Shown here: positions 63,265 through 64,000 of the stretch, piece after piece
How the letters are laid out: each line of letters starts with the position of its first letter
Numbering within the stretch: the first letter of the stretch is position 1
Assembly (NCBI RefSeq): GCF_010993975.1
Contig: NZ_JAACZO010000043.1
Coordinates: 1 to 64,000, forward strand
Source: Halomonas faecis
GTDB lineage: Bacteria; Pseudomonadota; Gammaproteobacteria; Pseudomonadales; Halomonadaceae
Direction: 5' to 3'
DNA: 64,000 nucleotides
Notes under the pieces: model-generated
Seen by the model: the letters and a program-made list of their open reading frames with translations, nothing else
Databases searched by the model: none
Told to the model about the DNA's origin: nothing
Position numbers and translations under genes: made by a program

Positions 63265-63764
63265 TAGGGCGCTTTTCCGAGGGCTTATCGCGCACGGTGG
63301 TCACTGCGCTGCCCTGGCTACTGGTGGGCTGGCTGTTGCCGGCAGGCTTGGCTCTGGCTCTGGCCATCGGGGAGCCCGGCGATTTCGCCAGCGAGGCCGA
63401 GCGCGAGCAGTACCAGAGGTTGATTCGTGAACTGCGCTGCACGGTGTGTCAGGGCGAGACGATTCATGAATCCAACGCCACGTTGGCCGGCGACATGCGG
63501 CGGCGCGTCTACGAGATGACCCGTGACGGCCAGAGCGCCGAGGCCATCGTCGCTTTCATGGTGGCGCGCTATGGCGACTACGTACGCTATCGCCCTCCGC
63601 TGCAGGCTAATACCGCCCTGCTGTGGGCCAGCCCTTTCCTGCTGTTGCTGGTCGGCGGCGTGGTGTGGTGGCAGGTAGTGCGAGGGCGTCGTGCCATGGT
63701 GGCGCGGCCCACGTTCACGGCCGAGGAGCGAACGGCGCTCGAGCGTCTGCGCCGTGGCGACTGA
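63261..63764 (+). CDS. ccmH: Cytochrome c-type biogenesis protein CcmH
   Basis: CcmH holds apocytochrome c thiols for heme attachment. It has 167 residues: a signal/anchor segment (about 15-37), the redox motif LRCTVCQ with C60 and C63 (GETIHESNA follows), the three-helix bundle ending FMVARYGDYVRYRPPL, and a second membrane helix (ALLWASPFLLLLVGGVVWWQ). This is the short CcmH form with CcmI encoded separately. Confidence 0.94.
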   Translation: MIGRFSEGLSRTVVTALPWLLVGWLLPAGLALALAIGEPGDFASEAEREQYQRLIRELRCTVCQGETIHESNATLAGDMRRRVYEMTRDGQSAEAIVAFMVARYGDYVRYRPPLQANTALLWASPFLLLLVGGVVWWQVVRGRRAMVARPTFTAEERTALERLRRGD

Positions 63765-63793
63765 TTCTTGCGACTGACCCGGGGAGGTGGGTG

Positions 63794-64000
63794 ATGAACG
63801 GGTTGTTCCTGATGGCGGCGCTGGTGCTCTGTCTGGTGGCGCTGGCTTTCGTGGCCTACCCGCTGCTGAGCTCCGGCCGACAAGCGGATGCCGACAGCCA
63901 GGCGGACGTCAACCGGGCGGTGCACCGAGACCGCGTGCGCGAACTCGACCAGGACCTGGCCGCCGGCACCCTGACCCAGGCGCAGTACGACCTGGCGTTG
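63794..64000 (+). CDS. ccmI: Cytochrome c biogenesis factor CcmI, N-terminal part (3' end off window)
   Basis: The first 69 codons of CcmI are present: an N-terminal membrane helix (LFLMAALVLCLVALAFVAYP) followed by NRAVHRDRVRELDQDLAAGT and LTQAQYDLAL, the typical CcmI cytoplasmic coiled-coil start. CcmI presents apocytochrome c to CcmF/CcmH. GGGAGGTGG precedes the ATG. The gap to ccmH is 29 bp. The TPR domain is beyond the window. Confidence 0.9.
   Translation, partial: MNGLFLMAALVLCLVALAFVAYPLLSSGRQADADSQADVNRAVHRDRVRELDQDLAAGTLTQAQYDLAL

Noticed and set aside
1-64000. tRNA, rRNA, CRISPR arrays, prophage or integrase attachment sites
   Set aside because: Reading both strands I saw no cloverleaf-like sequence in intergenic gaps, no spaced direct repeats and no phage-type genes; short gaps make missed RNA genes unlikely but not impossible.

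Overview
The window is high-GC gammaproteobacterial chromosome. Gene content and protein style fit the Halomonadaceae (Halomonas or a close relative); this is inferred from family resemblance because no database search was possible. The sequence is densely coding, with short gaps, many ATGA overlaps and no stretch over 300 bases without a gene. I see no tRNA, rRNA or CRISPR array. Three parS-like 16-mers (741-756, 821-836, 2933-2948) suggest the segment lies in the origin-proximal, ParB-bound part of the chromosome.

Layout. (1) 1-6.1 kb: the tail of an IS3-type transposase, gmhB, a divergent LysR/MDR-oxidoreductase pair, then glyS and glyQ. (2) 6.2-18.2 kb: an LPS inner-core locus with hldD, waaF, an OpgB-like membrane phosphotransferase, two GT2 glycosyltransferases, an unknown protein, a GT90 glycosyltransferase, kdkA, opsX-like heptosyltransferase I, hldE and waaA. 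The part from about 9.9 to 12.5 kb is strikingly AT-rich and looks horizontally acquired. (3) 18.2-31 kb: housekeeping genes rpiA, ilvA, a 31-aa membrane peptide, ygfA, 6S RNA, zapA, ygfB-pepP-ubiH-ubiI, then ctpA, envC and gpmI on the other strand. (4) 31-36.7 kb: rhodanese, secB, rsmE, an S1-domain protein, gshB, tonB, yqgE, ruvX. (5) 36.7-45 kb: an accessory cluster with a branched-chain-type ABC transporter, an AraC regulator, and three enzymes or binding proteins, two of which correspond to the two halves of the plant Tm-1 protein. This is the best candidate for an undescribed pathway. (6) 45-51.4 kb: a membrane protein, pyrB, MarR, DUF1566, IclR, enoyl-CoA hydratase and a DSD1-type PLP enzyme. 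(7) 51.4-64 kb: serA, xseB-ispA-dxs-djlA, hemolysin III-type protein, ribA, hemE, VanZ-like, ppiA, and a cytochrome c maturation operon ccmF-ccmG-ccmH-ccmI cut by the window edge. Its ccmF is broken by an in-frame amber codon.

How the genes connect. GmhB, HldE and HldD make ADP-heptose; WaaA, KdkA, OpsX and WaaF build a Kdo/heptose core with a phosphorylated Kdo of the Haemophilus kind; the GT2 and GT90 enzymes probably decorate it. UbiH and UbiI feed respiration, and the Ccm proteins mature its c-type cytochromes. XseB, IspA and Dxs form the conserved isoprenoid operon. The ABC/Tm-1/TIM-barrel cluster looks like uptake plus catabolism of an unknown small molecule.
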